From positions 1 through 30,252 of the IMG/VR virus record IMGVR_UViG_3300030090_002335: a stretch of 30,252 bases of DNA, one strand, 5' to 3'. Positions 25,644-30,252 of this stretch are shown piece after piece (the stretch's first letter is position 1; each line of letters begins with the position of its first letter). This DNA comes from a virus. The position numbers were made by a program, and so were the translations under genes. The notes beneath the pieces were generated by a model. It did no database searches. It saw only the letters and a list, made by a program, of their open reading frames with translations, and was not told the DNA's origin.

Positions 25644-25865
25644 ATGATAAATTCAAAAAGATTTGTAGTGAGACAATCACTAATTGGCAAAGACCAAACA
25701 ATAAATGTAACTTTCAAAAATGGTAATACAGTAACTTACAATCACGACAAAGTGTTTGCAATAATGAAAGATAGCTTAGAAGCAATGAACTGCTGGGCAA
25801 AGTACAAGTCGTACACTGCTACTAACAATATACCTAAAGTATTACGTGATAAAGATATTGCATAA
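25644..25865 (+). CDS. Small early protein of unknown function
   Basis: A 73-residue basic protein with RFVVRQSLIGKDQTINVTFK and GNTVTYNHDKVFAIMKDSLE. The first half is beta-like and the second half helical. No family is recognised. Two genes of this cluster are coupled by a TAATG overlap at its stop (25863-25867), which is the usual signature of translational coupling. It is the first gene behind motif copy 3. Size, codon use and coupling support it as real. Confidence 0.6.
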   Translation: MINSKRFVVRQSLIGKDQTINVTFKNGNTVTYNHDKVFAIMKDSLEAMNCWAKYKSYTATNNIPKVLRDKDIA

Positions 25866-26110
25866 TGAAGTTGCGTAACACATTCAACGATGGTAAAAAC
25901 TTCAGTCACTACGCATTCGTTGTATTCAAAGTAGGTTTAGTAACAACTTACCTGTGTAGTGGCGTGCTAATGTTCGGTGCGTTTTATATGAACGCATCAG
26001 AGCACATGCAAGATGTAGGTGTAGAAATAATACACGACATGAAAAAGTTCTACTTTTCAGATGATGAGCGATACTCATTAGATTGTATGAACTGTGATGA
26101 AATAGATTAA
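25865..26110 (+). CDS. Small membrane protein of unknown function
   Basis: An 81-residue protein with one strong hydrophobic segment (about residues 18-42, containing FVVFKVGLVTTYLCSGVLMF), a basic N-terminus that probably faces the cytoplasm and an acidic C-terminal tail with two Cys (DCMNCDEID). It is coupled to the upstream gene. A single-span membrane peptide of this form could act on the host envelope or exclude other phages, but no function is assigned. Confidence 0.6.
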   Translation: MKLRNTFNDGKNFSHYAFVVFKVGLVTTYLCSGVLMFGAFYMNASEHMQDVGVEIIHDMKKFYFSDDERYSLDCMNCDEID

Positions 26111-26120
26111 GTCGGTAAAT

Positions 26121-26184
26121 ACCACTGATGAAGTGCTGATTAGTCAGTGGTGACTTGAGACGTAGTTGACTACATTTAGCGTCT
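26121..26184 (+). ncRNA. Hairpin pair upstream of the tRNA-like element
   Basis: Two strong stem-loops lie in the gene-free gap 26111-26315: arms 26121-26128 with 26144-26151 (8 bp), and AGAC/GTCT (26158-26161 with 26181-26184) plus GTAG/CTAC inside (26162-26165 with 26170-26173). Their proximity to the tRNA-like element suggests one structured transcript or a processing leader. Confidence 0.45.
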
Positions 26185-26210
26185 TATAAAAAATGCGAAT
26201 GAGTAATACA

Positions 26211-26278
26211 TAGTAGTGAAGGCGGCTGTAATCCTCTCCGAGTGATGATAATCAAGTGGTTCGAGTCCACAACTACTA
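26211..26278 (+). tRNA. Atypical tRNA-like element (D-arm absent; possible GTA anticodon)
   Basis: The ends pair as a perfect 7-bp acceptor stem (TAGTAGT 26211-26217 with ACTACTA 26272-26278). A canonical T-arm follows the rules (GTGG, loop TTCGAGT, CCAC at 26256-26270) apart from an A-A mismatch at its base. A 4-bp variable-arm hairpin (TGAT-gata-ATCA, 26243-26254) abuts it. An anticodon arm with loop CTGTAAT would read GTA (Tyr, 26228-26230), but its stem has one mismatch. Only three bases separate the acceptor from that arm, so there is no D-arm. CCA is not encoded. It may be a degenerate tRNA-Tyr, a tRNA mimic or an unconventional tRNA. Confidence 0.5.
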
Positions 26279-26286
26279 CACAATAT

Positions 26287-26313
26287 AAATACTAATAGTT
26301 AAAGATAATAATA
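26287..26313 (+). promoter_or_regulatory. Bipartite early motif, copy 4
   Basis: AAATACTA, 9 nt, GATAATAATA. The ATG at 26316 is two bases downstream. It follows directly after the tRNA-like element. Confidence 0.65.
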
Positions 26314-26315
26314 AT

Positions 26316-26444
26316 ATGATAGATTTAACAACACTAACACTCGATCAATTACACTTAGTAGCTAATAACCAGCGAATATACAGCGGTAGAGTAAAACAAG
26401 AGGTAATTGACGAAATTAAAAAACGTGAGAATAATGCAGAATAA
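26316..26444 (+). CDS. 42-residue early protein of unknown function
   Basis: MIDLTTLTLDQLHLVANNQR opens a helical peptide that ends KQEVIDEIKKRENNAE. The start is fixed by motif copy 4 two bases upstream. The next gene begins inside its last codons (ATG at 26434 within AATGCAGAATAA), an overlap consistent with coupled translation. No family is known; it may be a small helical adaptor. Confidence 0.5.
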   Translation: MIDLTTLTLDQLHLVANNQRIYSGRVKQEVIDEIKKRENNAE

Positions 26445-26712
26445 TATAGATATAGAAATAATAATGAATAACACTTACGGAGTGTTAACAAACAGGTGTT
26501 CTGTAGAAGATATTCTTGAGCAATACGAAGGTGTAGACGCTATGTTTTATGGTAATCCATATGAAATGGAGTACACTGATATTGATGAAGTAATATCTTT
26601 CTACGAGAATACTGAAGAATATGAAAAGTGTAGTGAACTAATGCAAGTTAAAAGTAGCATGTATTTAGAAGAACTACTAGATTACAATTTAAATACTAAT
26701 AGTAAAAGATAA
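26434..26712 (+). CDS. Acidic early protein of unknown function
   Basis: A 92-residue acidic protein with the start chosen at the ATG that overlaps the previous stop. A TTG farther upstream (26407) would lie inside the previous gene and is less likely. The body is rich in Glu, Tyr and Asn (VEDILEQYEGVDAMFYGNPY, DIDEVISFYENTEEYEK). No motif or domain is recognised. A strongly acidic, Tyr-rich small protein is compatible with a DNA-mimic or host-binding role, which is speculation. Its 3' end carries motif copy 5 for the next gene. Confidence 0.55.
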   Translation: MQNNIDIEIIMNNTYGVLTNRCSVEDILEQYEGVDAMFYGNPYEMEYTDIDEVISFYENTEEYEKCSELMQVKSSMYLEELLDYNLNTNSKR

Positions 26713-26717
26713 TATAA
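26691..26717 (+). promoter_or_regulatory. Bipartite early motif, copy 5
   Basis: AAATACTA, 9 nt, GATAATATAA, inside the 3' end of the preceding gene. The next ATG (26720) is two bases downstream. Confidence 0.65.
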
Positions 26718-26719
26718 TT

Positions 26720-26842
26720 ATGAAAATACGACGAAAAGACATAGTAACACGTAATCCATACTGGAAACTAGCGTCATTCAAGCGTGTTCACAAAAGTAAA
26801 AAAACTTATACTAGAAAGAAAAAACACAAAAATCATGAATAA
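26720..26842 (+). CDS. 40-residue very basic protein
   Basis: MKIRRKDIVTRNPYWKLASF begins a peptide rich in Lys and Arg (HKSKKTYTRKKKHKNHE at the end), likely nucleic-acid binding by charge alone. The start is two bases after motif copy 5. Its stop overlaps the next start by 8 bases (ATGAATAA). It has no recognisable family. Confidence 0.5.
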   Translation: MKIRRKDIVTRNPYWKLASFKRVHKSKKTYTRKKKHKNHE

Positions 26843-27461
26843 AGTTAAAACAATGGAAGAAGCATATCGAGTATTTGACTTACTCGGTATCAAAGAAGTC
26901 ACTAAAAAGTGGCAAAAAGCTAACGGCTCTGAAGTATGGGAGTTACCATTTAAAACTATGTACGCTAACGGCTATACAGAAGTAAACAGATTTACTATTT
27001 ACAGAAGCGGTTATGTACGTAAAATGGTAGTTCACCCTGAAAGTAACGCAAGTTATAGTTGTTATCAACTAAACAAAGTACGCAAAAAAGAGTATTTTGT
27101 TAAAGATTATGAGTTTATCGGTGACACTTACGAGACTAAGTGGACAGGTAAGTATCGTAAACAGCACGGTAATGAGCGAATAATGATAGATAATCATAGA
27201 GATCGAGTGGTATATTTATGTAATTACATACTAAAAAACTACTACAGAAGTAAAACTGGCGCTGGTTTTTATAGAATTAACGACTATCAAGTAAGCTTAA
27301 TGCAAAATACTAAGCCAGAGCCACAAGATTTACCGTTTAAATGTGAATCAGAAACATATACTAAAGACTTAACGTTTGAAGAAACAGTAGAGCGTGATAG
27401 TTTTATAGATAATAATGAAATTAAAGTAATAATCAACGGTCACCGTTATAATTTAAGTTAA
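26835..27461 (+). CDS. Basic early protein of unknown function
   Basis: A 208-residue protein starting at the ATG in ATGAATAA. A longer frame begins with GTG at 26784 but would run inside the previous gene. It is rich in Tyr, Lys, Arg and Asn with few Pro, and contains WQKANGSEVWELPFKTMYAN, YVRKMVVHPESNASYSCYQL and NGHRYNLS at the end. It is the largest early gene here. I see no catalytic motif, zinc ligands or membrane segment. The basic, aromatic composition suggests nucleic-acid or protein binding. Confidence 0.6.
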   Translation: MNKVKTMEEAYRVFDLLGIKEVTKKWQKANGSEVWELPFKTMYANGYTEVNRFTIYRSGYVRKMVVHPESNASYSCYQLNKVRKKEYFVKDYEFIGDTYETKWTGKYRKQHGNERIMIDNHRDRVVYLCNYILKNYYRSKTGAGFYRINDYQVSLMQNTKPEPQDLPFKCESETYTKDLTFEETVERDSFIDNNEIKVIINGHRYNLS

Positions 27462-27463
27462 AT

Positions 27464-27550
27464 ATGAAAAAAGAATTAACAAAACCAACTGGATTATTTT
27501 TAGTAACTAATCCAAATGGAGTACCTGCTAATTTAATTCCTAAAAAATAA
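27464..27550 (+). CDS. 28-residue peptide
   Basis: MKKELTKPTGLFLVTNPNGV then PANLIPKK. Proline- and lysine-rich, with a short hydrophobic stretch too small for a membrane span. It is wedged two bases after one gene and six before the next, without a motif copy of its own. Tight packing supports it; length limits confidence. Confidence 0.4.
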   Translation: MKKELTKPTGLFLVTNPNGVPANLIPKK

Positions 27551-27556
27551 AAAGAT

Positions 27557-27808
27557 ATGATAGAAAAATTAAAAGATTTAGAACAAGAAGCAATGGATAA
27601 TCTCGATCCAGAAGTATATGATGCAATAGTATCTAATGTTTTATGCGAAGAAGATCAAGAAATATACCAAAGTGGATATATAGATGGCTTGCAAACAGCT
27701 ATAAGACTATTAAGTGTAAATGACTCAGAAATGAGCTATACAGTAGAGGTAGACGAAATGTTTGGCGAAGACTACGCAAAAATAGATGATGACGAGGACA
27801 CAAAATAA
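27557..27808 (+). CDS. Small acidic early protein
   Basis: An 83-residue acidic protein, helical in its first half (KLKDLEQEAMDNLDPEVYDA) and with YQSGYIDGLQTAIRLLSVND in the middle; the C-terminus is Asp-rich (DDDEDTK). No family is recognised. It has the feel of small phage proteins that pair with a host enzyme. Its stop overlaps the next motif copy. Confidence 0.55.
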   Translation: MIEKLKDLEQEAMDNLDPEVYDAIVSNVLCEEDQEIYQSGYIDGLQTAIRLLSVNDSEMSYTVEVDEMFGEDYAKIDDDEDTK

Positions 27809-27833
27809 ATACGATAACTTGTCGATAATATAT
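27807..27833 (+). promoter_or_regulatory. Bipartite early motif, copy 6
   Basis: AAATACGA, 9 nt, GATAATATAT, overlapping the stop of the previous gene. The preferred ATG (27836) is two bases downstream; an ATG at 27832 stops after four codons. Confidence 0.65.
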
Positions 27834-27835
27834 GT

Positions 27836-28045
27836 ATGAAATGTAAATGTAAAAATATAATACCAGAAGGCCGCTTGCGACTAGGTTTTAAAGTGTGTGT
27901 ATCATGCTCAACTGTCGAAGCTTACGGTTGTGCTCCAGTCATAAACCACAAGACAGGCAACACCATTCAAATAATGTCGCAAAGAGATGCTAAACGTATA
28001 GCAAAACTTACGCGCAGGCGTGGCTATGGTACAATGTTAAAGTAA
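27836..28045 (+). CDS. Zinc-ribbon-like small protein
   Basis: A 69-residue protein with CKCK at residues 3-6 and KVCVSCSTVEAYGC, giving a C-x-C and C-x2-C arrangement that could bind one zinc ion, like the C4 knuckles in small phage transcription or DksA-like proteins. The remaining part has PVINHKTGNTIQIMSQ, then a basic tail with RDAKRIAKLTRRRGYG, likely for nucleic acid. Metal binding is inferred from the cysteine pattern; no function is assigned. The start is two bases after motif copy 6. Confidence 0.55.
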   Translation: MKCKCKNIIPEGRLRLGFKVCVSCSTVEAYGCAPVINHKTGNTIQIMSQRDAKRIAKLTRRRGYGTMLK

Positions 28046-28051
28046 ATATAT

Positions 28052-28255
28052 ATGAATAGAATTAAAATACTTAAAAACGGAAACTTAGTAATGACTAAGT
28101 CAAATGTAGAAATAACTTATAAACCACATAAAATAGGTGAATTACCAAAAGACTTTGGCTGTAACGAGTACAAAGCACCAAACGGTAAGTGGCGAGATGG
28201 TATAAACAATTGGTTTAAATATAAAGGTTTAACTTACGTGCAAGTCACAAATTAA
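28052..28255 (+). CDS. Small basic protein of unknown function
   Basis: A 67-residue protein starting MNRIKILKNGNLVMTKSNVE, with beta-like segments and the conserved-looking GINNWFKYKGLTYVQVTN at the C-terminus. It has high Lys, Asn and Tyr content, and no Cys or membrane region. Small barrel folds often have such a pattern, but no family is recognised. It lies six bases after the zinc-ribbon-like gene, and its stop overlaps the next motif copy. Confidence 0.5.
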   Translation: MNRIKILKNGNLVMTKSNVEITYKPHKIGELPKDFGCNEYKAPNGKWRDGINNWFKYKGLTYVQVTN

Positions 28256-28280
28256 ATACGATTGCTAATAGATAATATAA
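28254..28280 (+). promoter_or_regulatory. Bipartite early motif, copy 7
   Basis: AAATACGA, 9 nt, GATAATATAA. It is preceded by a sequence identical to that before copy 8 (28243-28261 equals 29307-29325). The next start at 28295 is 14 bases downstream. Confidence 0.7.
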
Positions 28281-28294
28281 TAAAATTAAATAAC

Positions 28295-28690
28295 ATGAAT
28301 AAAGAAGACTTAACAAGAGAAATAGCTAAATTACAATTAGCTTTAGAATCTCACGAAGAGCAAGTAAAAGATTTAAATCACGATTTGAAGATCGCTACAC
28401 AAAGATTAGAGGATTGTGATAAGCCAAAGTTAACTAGAAAACAATTCGATGAGTTGCATAAAGTTATAGAAAACAGTGTTGATAACTTTGACTTTAATAA
28501 CGTTGAAAACTATAATGCTGAAATGGGCATGGAATATGACAATAAAGTATACTTAGATTGCATAGAATTTGAAAATCATGCTGATTTATATGAGCAAATT
28601 ATAAGAGATGTTGAAGATTTATTTGGCGTAGCTGATGAAAGTGACGACAACGACGAAGACCCGTACGCTAATCCCGTACACCCTGAGTAG
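28295..28690 (+). CDS. Coiled-coil acidic protein
   Basis: A 131-residue acidic protein. The start at the ATG after the motif is preferred; an upstream TTG at 28262 would lie inside the motif spacer. Residues 1-45 form a heptad-like coiled coil (IAKLQLALESHEEQVKDLNH), followed by KPKLTRKQFDELHKVIE and a C-terminal stretch rich in Asp, Glu and Asn ending NPVHPE. No enzyme motif is visible. A scaffold-like or host-binding role is possible. The structured RNA begins about 28 bases after its stop. Confidence 0.6.
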   Translation: MNKEDLTREIAKLQLALESHEEQVKDLNHDLKIATQRLEDCDKPKLTRKQFDELHKVIENSVDNFDFNNVENYNAEMGMEYDNKVYLDCIEFENHADLYEQIIRDVEDLFGVADESDDNDEDPYANPVHPE

Positions 28691-28717
28691 TTGCCAAGCG
28701 AATAATCAGTTAAAATT

Positions 28718-28862
28718 GCAGGCGAAGGATGTGTAAACTCGACGTATTATCCGAGTTATCTTACCTTCTTGCTGCGTGAGCGTTGGTTGTAATCACCGTG
28801 CCCTGTTAGTATTAACGTGGCAAAAATAATGCGCTCAAAACTGCGGGTGAAGGGCGCGTTTT
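28718..28862 (+). ncRNA. Three tandem stem-loops, 5' domain of a large RNA
   Basis: Three hairpins follow the preceding stop at 28690: a long one at 28718-28775 (arms GCAG/CTGC, GAAGG/CCTTC, AACTCG/CGAGTT); one at 28777-28837 (TGAGCG/CGCTCA with an inner GTTA/TAAC); and one at 28837-28862 (AAAAC-t-GCG with CGC-GTTTT). They share no coding potential and look GC-richer than the genes around them. They probably form the 5' domain of the same RNA as the next entry. Confidence 0.6.
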
Positions 28863-28869
28863 AGACGCT

Positions 28870-29158
28870 GCAGCTCGCGAGTGGTGCAAACAGTACAAGG
28901 TACTAGCCACTCAAAACCGTGAACTAGGTGGTTCAATGTAGGATAAAGCGATTAAAGCAAACTCTAAGGTTCGCGATGGAATAGTAGTTAATTCATGCTA
29001 TAGAAGTTGAAGGGATAAGGTTTTATGGGACCACACCTACGGTTCACAACAGCTTGAAATGGATTAATTCAATAATGCGTTTAAGTGTATACTTTTACAA
29101 GTAATTTATTGAATTATTTACCTGACGAGGTGGGAGGTTCGATTCCTCCCCGAGCTGC
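28870..29158 (+). ncRNA. Large structured RNA with oversized cloverleaf and tRNA-like T-arm
   Basis: The ends pair over 8 bp (28870-28877 with 29151-29158). Inside, in order, are a D-arm-position hairpin (28879-28884 with 28907-28912, inner 28892-28904), a long anticodon-position helix (28919-28930 with 29034-29047, two-base bulge) around about 100 nt, an 11-bp hairpin (29065-29075 with 29106-29116), a 4-bp variable-like hairpin ACCT-gacg-AGGT (29120-29131), and a canonical T-arm (GGGAGG, loop TTCGATT, CCTCCC; 29132-29150). This resembles a cloverleaf with inflated arms. It lacks the conserved tmRNA 5' segment, an ALAA-type tag, and group I or RNase P cores. It is not CCA-encoded. No known RNA class fits. 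Confidence 0.65.
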
Positions 29159-29176
29159 TAACCAATAATATGTAAT

Positions 29177-29308
29177 ATGACTAATTTAAGAGATGAAATA
29201 GCTTACCTAGAATATGGTAAGAAATACGCTGAACTATCAGCTGGAGAACAAAGAGAAGTAGAATATGAGTATAATGATTTAGTAGATCTGCTTGGAGAAG
29301 AAATGTAG
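29177..29308 (+). CDS. 43-residue acidic protein
   Basis: MTNLRDEIAYLEYGKKYAEL opens a helical, acidic peptide (AGEQREVEYEYNDLVDLLGE). It follows the structured RNA by 18 bases, has an A/T-rich leader but no copy of the early motif, and ends 9 bases before the next copy. The lack of a motif suggests it is translated from the same transcript as the RNA. Confidence 0.5.
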   Translation: MTNLRDEIAYLEYGKKYAELSAGEQREVEYEYNDLVDLLGEEM

Positions 29309-29325
29309 TCACAAATTAAATACGA
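29307..29325 (+). repeat. 19-bp exact repeat of 28243-28261
   Basis: Positions 29307-29325 are identical to 28243-28261. Both contain the first box of the early motif. This suggests duplication of a promoter segment with the gene behind it. Confidence 0.7.
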
Positions 29326-29344
29326 ATAAAGTAAGATAATATAA
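29318..29344 (+). promoter_or_regulatory. Bipartite early motif, copy 8
   Basis: AAATACGA, 9 nt, GATAATATAA. The ATG at 29347 is two bases downstream. Confidence 0.7.
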
Positions 29345-29346
29345 AC

Positions 29347-29580
29347 ATGAAAACAATATACGATAAACTCAAACCAGATATTCTGGCGAGTATAAAAGCA
29401 GATGAAAAAACATATCCATACACAACTAGAGCTCTTATCAAAGAACTTAAAGACTGTTTAGACTGGTCACAGCTGTCAATAGCCGCGTGTAGAACAATAA
29501 TAATACACTCACATGTAAAACTTATCGACTCGGTTGATATTCAAGATTTATGGTGGGGTGATAAATTTTTAATAAAATAA
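29347..29580 (+). CDS. Small early protein of unknown function
   Basis: A 77-residue protein starting two bases after motif copy 8. It is largely helical (YDKLKPDILASIKADEKTYP, RALIKELKDCLDWSQLSIAA) with a Trp-Trp near the C-terminus (DLWWGDKFLIK). No family is recognised. The position directly behind a clear motif copy makes the start reliable. Confidence 0.55.
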   Translation: MKTIYDKLKPDILASIKADEKTYPYTTRALIKELKDCLDWSQLSIAACRTIIIHSHVKLIDSVDIQDLWWGDKFLIK

Positions 29581-29581
29581 T

Positions 29582-29659
29582 ATGTTACCATTAAAAATAG
29601 TATTAATAGCTTATTTAGGCTTGTTTTTATTGGCAACGTTTCAAGTAAAGAAAAAATAA
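29582..29659 (+). CDS. 25-residue membrane peptide
   Basis: MLPLKIVLIAYLGLFLLATF then QVKKK: a single hydrophobic span with a basic end. It starts one base after the previous stop and ends one base before the next start, so it is embedded in an operon. Compare the 24-residue membrane peptide at 25503-25577. Confidence 0.45.
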   Translation: MLPLKIVLIAYLGLFLLATFQVKKK

Positions 29660-29660
29660 T

Positions 29661-30089
29661 ATGGCAACAAGAGCAATGATAAGTATTGCTAAACGTGAAG
29701 AAGGAGTATCGTTTAGCGAAATACCAGACAAGACAATTGTGGACATTTACCATCACTGGGATGGTTATCCTGAAGGTTTAGGCGTGAAATTAGCCTCTTA
29801 TCTTAATGGTTATCACATAGTTAATGGTCTTGGTAGAGAAAACGACAATTTATTTAACGGTATAGGTTGTATGGCCGCTTCAATAGTAGCTGAATTAAAA
29901 GATGGTCCAGGTGATGTGTATATAGAACCTAGAAAATCTCATAGTTGGATAGACTACAGTTATTACGTGTGGGGTGATTACTACAAATCTATATGGATTA
30001 GTATATTTGACGGTAATGAATGTATATTTGTAGGTAAACCTCAAGCATTACTAGATAAATACAAACTAAATACGACAACTCATGGATAA
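29661..30089 (+). CDS. Conserved phage protein with YHHWDGYPEGLG motif
   Basis: A 142-residue protein starting MATRAMISIAKREEGVSFSE, with IYHHWDGYPEGLG (about residues 29-41) and DNLFNGIGCMAASIV. The motif H-H/C-W/F-DGYPE-G is one I recall in a widespread family of phage and mobile-element proteins that begin MATR and have no known activity. The rest is beta-rich, with WIDYSYYVWGDYYKSIWISI near the C-terminus. It is a likely functional early or accessory protein. Its stop overlaps the next start by 8 bases (ATGGATAA). Confidence 0.65.
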   Translation: MATRAMISIAKREEGVSFSEIPDKTIVDIYHHWDGYPEGLGVKLASYLNGYHIVNGLGRENDNLFNGIGCMAASIVAELKDGPGDVYIEPRKSHSWIDYSYYVWGDYYKSIWISIFDGNECIFVGKPQALLDKYKLNTTTHG

Positions 30090-30094
30090 TATAA
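30068..30094 (+). promoter_or_regulatory. Bipartite early motif, copy 9
   Basis: AAATACGA, 9 nt, GATAATATAA. Here the best next start (ATG at 30082) lies inside the motif, unlike all other copies. Confidence 0.6.
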
Positions 30095-30252
30095 AAGATG
30101 AAAACTTAAAAAAACTAGGAAAGTTTATAGCACAAGAGCTAATAGAACTAGCTAAAGATACTACAAGTACAGACTGGGTAGAAGATAGTATGCGAGACTA
30201 CACAATAGGTGAGTTAGCACGCTGTGTCACACTACAAAATCTATATCTAGAT
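30082..30252 (+). CDS. Small protein, cut by the window end
   Basis: An open frame from the ATG at 30082 runs off the window: 57 residues starting MDNIKDENLKKLGKFIAQEL, with LAKDTTSTDWVEDSMRDYTI. It is helical and acidic; no family is recognised. It overlaps the previous stop by 8 bases. An ATG at 30098 in another frame stops after three codons, so 30082 is the likely start, although a later in-frame Met (30187 region) would restore a normal distance from the motif. Confidence 0.5.
   Translation, partial: MDNIKDENLKKLGKFIAQELIELAKDTTSTDWVEDSMRDYTIGELARCVTLQNLYLD

Noticed and set aside
26121-26184. Hammerhead ribozyme (CTGATGA at 26125-26131)
   Set aside because: The required GAAA and cleavage triplet are not placed around stems; the string lies in an ordinary hairpin arm.
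26784-26834. GTG start for the 26835-27461 gene
   Set aside because: It lies inside the preceding basic peptide gene, while ATG at 26835 overlaps the stop in the usual ATGAATAA form.
28870-29158. Bona fide tmRNA gene
   Set aside because: It has a T-arm and closing stem, but no conserved 5' segment of the GG-x-TTCGAC type, no tag ending in Leu-Ala-Ala, and a closing stem plus T-stem of 14 bp instead of 12. GCAAAC-started frames at 28886 and 28968 give non-tag peptides.
28690-29158. Group I or group II intron, or RNase P RNA
   Set aside because: I found no P7/P3-type core, no domain V-like hairpin, and none of the conserved RNase P segments. A GGTGAAGGG-like string at 28846 lacks its partners.
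1-30252. CRISPR array, integrase, transposon or restriction-modification genes
   Set aside because: No regularly spaced repeats with unique spacers, and no recombinase, transposase or methyltransferase motifs, were seen in any credible reading frame.

Overview
The window looks like part of a tailed-phage (podovirus-type) genome, probably infecting a marine member of the Bacteroidota (Flavobacteriia). I infer this from three things. There is a contiguous terminase - portal - scaffold - capsid - connector - tail-nozzle block. The base composition is strongly AT-rich, and genes have A/T-rich leaders with no Shine-Dalgarno sequence. Many of the small proteins resemble families I associate with marine flavophages. 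The order and sizes of the packaging and head genes are most like crAss-like phages, but that assignment is from memory of the families. No host gene, integrase, insertion sequence or CRISPR array was seen.

Positions 1-24839 hold the late module, all on the minus strand, so it is transcribed from right to left. It opens with virion-type or unknown proteins (24839-22332), including one with an HELGH metallopeptidase-like motif. A phage chaperonin pair follows, with groEL upstream of and overlapping groES (22292-20483). Next come a small virion-type protein, a winged-helix-like protein, a holin-like membrane protein and several small conserved proteins (20365-17882). The packaging and head genes are a GroES-like candidate, a small-terminase candidate, terminase large subunit, portal, scaffold candidate and major capsid protein (17882-9759). 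A capsid-neighbour protein, two connector/ring candidates and a 2259-residue tail nozzle protein end the block, and another virion protein runs off the left edge. Two strong intrinsic terminators isolate the capsid gene and the gene after it.

Positions 24840-25174 are a divergent intergenic region. It contains about 95 bp with ten runs of four or more C on the plus strand, inside an otherwise AT-rich genome. The complementary strand could form several G-quadruplexes. This is the switch point between the two transcription directions and a candidate control region or origin.

Positions 25175-30252 hold the early/accessory module, all on the plus strand: about 17 very small, mostly unknown genes. 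A bipartite motif, AAATACGA - 9 nt - GATAATATAA, recurs nine times with fixed internal spacing, nearly always before the first gene of a short gene cluster. It is probably a phage-specific promoter, or possibly a translation-initiation element. Two structured non-coding stretches interrupt this module. One is a tRNA-like element at 26211-26278 with a T-arm, variable arm and possible GTA anticodon but no D-arm. The other is a roughly 440-nt structured RNA at 28718-29158, whose 3' part folds as an oversized cloverleaf ending in a canonical T-arm. This RNA and the repeated motif are the most likely undescribed features here.
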